From assembly GCA_002394535.1 (NCBI GenBank), contig DGUG01000058.1, forward strand, positions 1 to 16,251: a stretch of 16,251 nucleotides of DNA, read 5' to 3'. Both the position numbers and the translations under genes were made by a program. A model generated the notes under the pieces. The model worked only from the letters and a program-made list of their open reading frames with translations, had not been told where the DNA came from and searched no databases. Shown here one piece after another: positions 13,910-16,251 of this stretch (the stretch's first letter is position 1; each line of letters begins with the position of its first letter). Source of the stretch: Lachnospiraceae bacterium UBA4316 (GTDB taxonomy: Bacteria; Bacillota; Clostridia; Lachnospirales; Lachnospiraceae).

Positions 13910-14774
13910 ATTCATCAACCAGTTCTATTGTTACATCCCCGTTCCCCAGTGTTTCTTCCATTATCTCTTTATCTGCAAGGATGGGTCCCAGTCTCGTATA
14001 CGCCCATGAATTAGACCCATAAAATATAACTATCTGATTACCGGAATACAACACGATATCGCCATAATTTGTTGTGGTCTGCTCATCATTTTTTGGCAGA
14101 CTCTTCCCCAAAGATCCCACCTGTTCAAAGCCACCGTACATGGACAATTTCACCGTCAGGGGACACAGCGCTTTTAACGCCTCTACCGACTCGTTGTTCT
14201 CCCATTCAACCGGATACTCTTCGCCGTTAATTTTAAGAATCATGCCTTCACCTGCCGAAGCGGTTTTACCACCGGTTTTGTCACTCATATCATCCGTTAC
14301 GATATCTCCCGTCCATTCTTCTATCCCACCGAACTCATATACATTCATATACCCCATATCCGCAAGTTTCTGCGACGCTTCTTTGCTTCTTCTGCCTGTA
14401 CGGCAATATACCAGTATGATCTGTTTTTTATCCGGGAGTTCCTCCGGCGGAGTGTCAATAATGCTCTCATTGGGGATCAGGATAGCTCCGGGGATGTGAC
14501 CATTGGCATATTCATCAGCCCTTCGCACATCAACGATCACATGTCCGTCGTCGTAAGTCATCATAAGCTTAGCTTCATCCTGTGAGATATGAACATACCT
14601 GGGTTTATACACCATGTCATCACCATCCAGTTTCTGAAAGATTTTTCCGCACCCAAACAAAGAAAACATCATACTCACTCCCAACAATACTGATATGATC
14701 CGGCTAATTTGCCCACTTAATCGTCTCATACCCATGATTTTCTTTTTAACAGGTCCATCACAGAATTTAATCAT
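13908..14774 (-). CDS. Lipoprotein with rhodanese domain fused to a cyclophilin-like domain
   Basis: A 288-residue, probably membrane-anchored, extracytoplasmic protein. The signal region (basic KKKIMGMRR, then hydrophobic ISVLLGVSMMF) ends in lipobox LFGC with Cys42 as lipidation site. The rhodanese domain (about 60-158) has the VDVRRADEYANGHIPGA motif and the active-site loop CRTGRRS with Cys124; such domains carry sulfur as a persulfide. After a short linker, residues about 178-288 look like the bacterial cyclophilin-like fold: LPLT-like CPLTVKLSMYGG, KSLPKNDEQTTTNYGDIVLYSGNQIVIFYG and SWAYTRLGPI. Met14 or Met16 may be the true start, since they give a more usual signal length; the ATG at 14774 has only GGGGGCGG upstream. 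It lies 29 nt after the helicase gene. Its substrate and partners are unknown. Confidence 0.88.
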   Translation of the reverse strand: MIKFCDGPVKKKIMGMRRLSGQISRIISVLLGVSMMFSLFGCGKIFQKLDGDDMVYKPRYVHISQDEAKLMMTYDDGHVIVDVRRADEYANGHIPGAILIPNESIIDTPPEELPDKKQIILVYCRTGRRSKEASQKLADMGYMNVYEFGGIEEWTGDIVTDDMSDKTGGKTASAGEGMILKINGEEYPVEWENNESVEALKALCPLTVKLSMYGGFEQVGSLGKSLPKNDEQTTTNYGDIVLYSGNQIVIFYGSNSWAYTRLGPILADKEIMEETLGNGDVTIELVDE

Positions 14775-14803
14775 AAGTTTACCGCCCCCATACTGCGTCC
14801 TTA

Positions 14804-16251
14804 CTAAAGCCCTGCTTTTTCAGTTTTTTGAGTATTCTGCTGATTATAGAACAGCTGCCGGTATTCTTCTCGCTTAATAACCGTATCCCAGCCACCGACA
14901 TCATCTCCTTCATGTCGATCAACTCCGGTATAAGAAAGGCTTGAGTCTTCATATCTCTTAAACTTAAAAATAGCATCATTCATCAAATTAGCATTAAACA
15001 CACCGATGTTGCAAAGCATCTCAAAATCTTTAACATCCAGTCCCGTTACTTTCTTAAACAGCCCGGGCTCTAATTGAGTAATGACATCTTTAAGAGTTCT
15101 CTCACGGTAATCTGTTAAGTACATGAATATCGGTACACGCGTAGCGAATTTAATAAGCTTTTCTTGAATCTGCTTACGCATAGACTTATATTCTTTTTCT
15201 TCCTCTGAAATCTCTTTCTTTTCCTTGGGTGTAAGATCGTCCTGCTCTTTTTTCGCTTTCTTAACTTTCTCCGACTTATTGATAATAGTTTCAATATCCT
15301 GATTAAGGGATCTAAAGCCTTCGATCTTCATTAAAGCATCCAGAGCTTCCGGAGTATTCATAAGTCTTGAAAGTGTGTCGTTGTCCACATTAACAAGAAG
15401 GGCAGATTCCCATCTTCTTGCAAGCAAAGTAGCAGATGTGCCTGAAAATGCAATGTCAAGAACGTCCTGAGCGCTTATCTGTTTCATTGTAGATCCGTCG
15501 TAAGCAAGAACCGGAAGAAAACTGATAAATTCAGCTACTTTTTTCTCCGGATTATCCTCATTAACATTTAATCTACATGAATAATCAGATATTTGTCGAA
15601 GTGCTCTATCAAGTGCAAAATCAAAAACATAACACTCCTGTTTCAGAATCTGCTGCTCACCCTGATCATCCATAACTGTCCAAGGCGACTGAACTCTAAA
15701 CGCAGTTTGGAAATAAGTTTCGGGACTCTTCAAATTGCGGAGCATAAACACGCCCGTCCATGGTCTAATAGTAACGCCCGTAGTAAGCTTTCCGCATGAC
15801 AAGGTGATACTCTTTGTTTCAAGCGGATTAGCCATAGCATTTTGAACCGGTTCAAGAGCTGCTAAGCCTATTCCAGCTTTTGTTCCCGCACAGACAACCA
15901 CTTTATAATCGTGAAAGAAGTTATCATCCATCAAAAGATTGTACATGGCATAACACGATGCAACGTTGGGCAAAAACCACAGGGTATGATTTAAAACATT
16001 TAATAATCTCGTGTCAGAATAGGGCATAGGCGGCCTTTTATCCTGGCCAAGTTTCATATCATCGACATTAGATGGTAAGTATGATCCACGTATTAACCGG
16101 AGCCATTTATTCACCTCGTTTTCATATTTAAATCGGGAATTCTCTACCTTATCACCCTTTTCATATGAAGCGGAAAAGAATACATTCAAATCAAACTCAT
16201 TAAATTCTCCGCCCATTGCAATTTGACGTATACTTTCAGGGATCTGATACG
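14804..16251 (-). CDS. C-terminal part of a restriction/defence-type SF2 helicase (5' end beyond the window)
   Basis: The frame is open to the right edge (481 residues visible), continuing upstream of the internal ATG at 16216 without a stop, so the true start and the N-terminal part lie outside. Counting from the edge, residues about 149-165 hold a helicase motif V-like LSCGKLTTGVTIRPWTG, and 176-188 a motif VI-like PETYFQTAFRVQS with its arginine finger, as in RecA-like domain 2 of SF2 helicases of restriction systems. A lysine/glutamate-rich coiled-coil stretch follows (about 320-365), then VPIFMYLTDYRERT and a conserved-looking MNDAIFKFKRYEDSSLSYTG (422-441). I recall this C-terminal arrangement from large DEAD/DEAH restriction-endonuclease-like proteins, but the nuclease and methylase parts are not visible. 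The gene is more AT-rich than its neighbours. Confidence 0.75.
   Translation of the reverse strand, partial: YQIPESIRQIAMGGEFNEFDLNVFFSASYEKGDKVENSRFKYENEVNKWLRLIRGSYLPSNVDDMKLGQDKRPPMPYSDTRLLNVLNHTLWFLPNVASCYAMYNLLMDDNFFHDYKVVVCAGTKAGIGLAALEPVQNAMANPLETKSITLSCGKLTTGVTIRPWTGVFMLRNLKSPETYFQTAFRVQSPWTVMDDQGEQQILKQECYVFDFALDRALRQISDYSCRLNVNEDNPEKKVAEFISFLPVLAYDGSTMKQISAQDVLDIAFSGTSATLLARRWESALLVNVDNDTLSRLMNTPEALDALMKIEGFRSLNQDIETIINKSEKVKKAKKEQDDLTPKEKKEISEEEKEYKSMRKQIQEKLIKFATRVPIFMYLTDYRERTLKDVITQLEPGLFKKVTGLDVKDFEMLCNIGVFNANLMNDAIFKFKRYEDSSLSYTGVDRHEGDDVGGWDTVIKREEYRQLFYNQQNTQKTEKAGL

Noticed and set aside
13908..16251. Frameshift or pseudogene at the right edge
   Set aside because: Both frames are open with intact motifs; the helicase is merely cut by the window edge.

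Overview
The window looks like a piece of a Clostridia chromosome, most likely Lachnospiraceae. This is an inference from strong GGAGG-type ribosome binding sites, moderate G+C, an Ala/Glu-rich linker on the sugar-binding lipoprotein, [FeFe]-hydrogenase maturases with a TM1266-type regulator, and a Bacillus-like OhrR. Every gene I can support is on the minus strand, so the window is best read from high to low coordinates. I see no tRNA, rRNA, CRISPR array or insertion sequence.

Right edge (16251-13908): the 3' part of a large SF2-helicase gene of the restriction/defence type, cut by the window edge and visibly more AT-rich than the rest. It is followed by a lipoprotein that fuses a rhodanese domain to a cyclophilin-like domain.

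Hydrogenase maturation block (13907-9172): a good promoter, two near-identical 13-nt repeats and an intrinsic terminator lie before a tight run of a TM1266-family gene, hydE, hydG, hydF and ybaK. HydE and HydG build H-cluster parts by radical SAM chemistry, and HydF is the GTPase scaffold. No hydrogenase structural gene is in view. The leader can fold either into the terminator or into a 10-bp competing helix that uses the second repeat. It also holds a 28-codon ORF running through the terminator. This looks like an attenuation or riboswitch-like control region and is the most interesting item here.

Middle block (9171-7891): an OhrR-type organic-peroxide sensor with its own promoter, then a HAD phosphatase, closed by a clear intrinsic terminator.

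Sugar operon (7822 to the left edge): a ROK repressor gene, a CUT2-type multiple-monosaccharide ABC transporter (ATPase, permease, lipoprotein), a PfkB sugar kinase, a 77-residue protein of unknown role, and an AGE/YihS-type isomerase cut by the left edge. The promoter carries two tandem 14-bp GTTAA-N4-TTAAC palindromes, one over the -10 and one just past the start site, which fits repression by the ROK protein. A simple reading is import of mannose or a similar sugar, isomerisation to fructose, and phosphorylation to fructose 6-phosphate. Hairpins flank the lipoprotein cistron on both sides and may raise its mRNA level relative to the rest.
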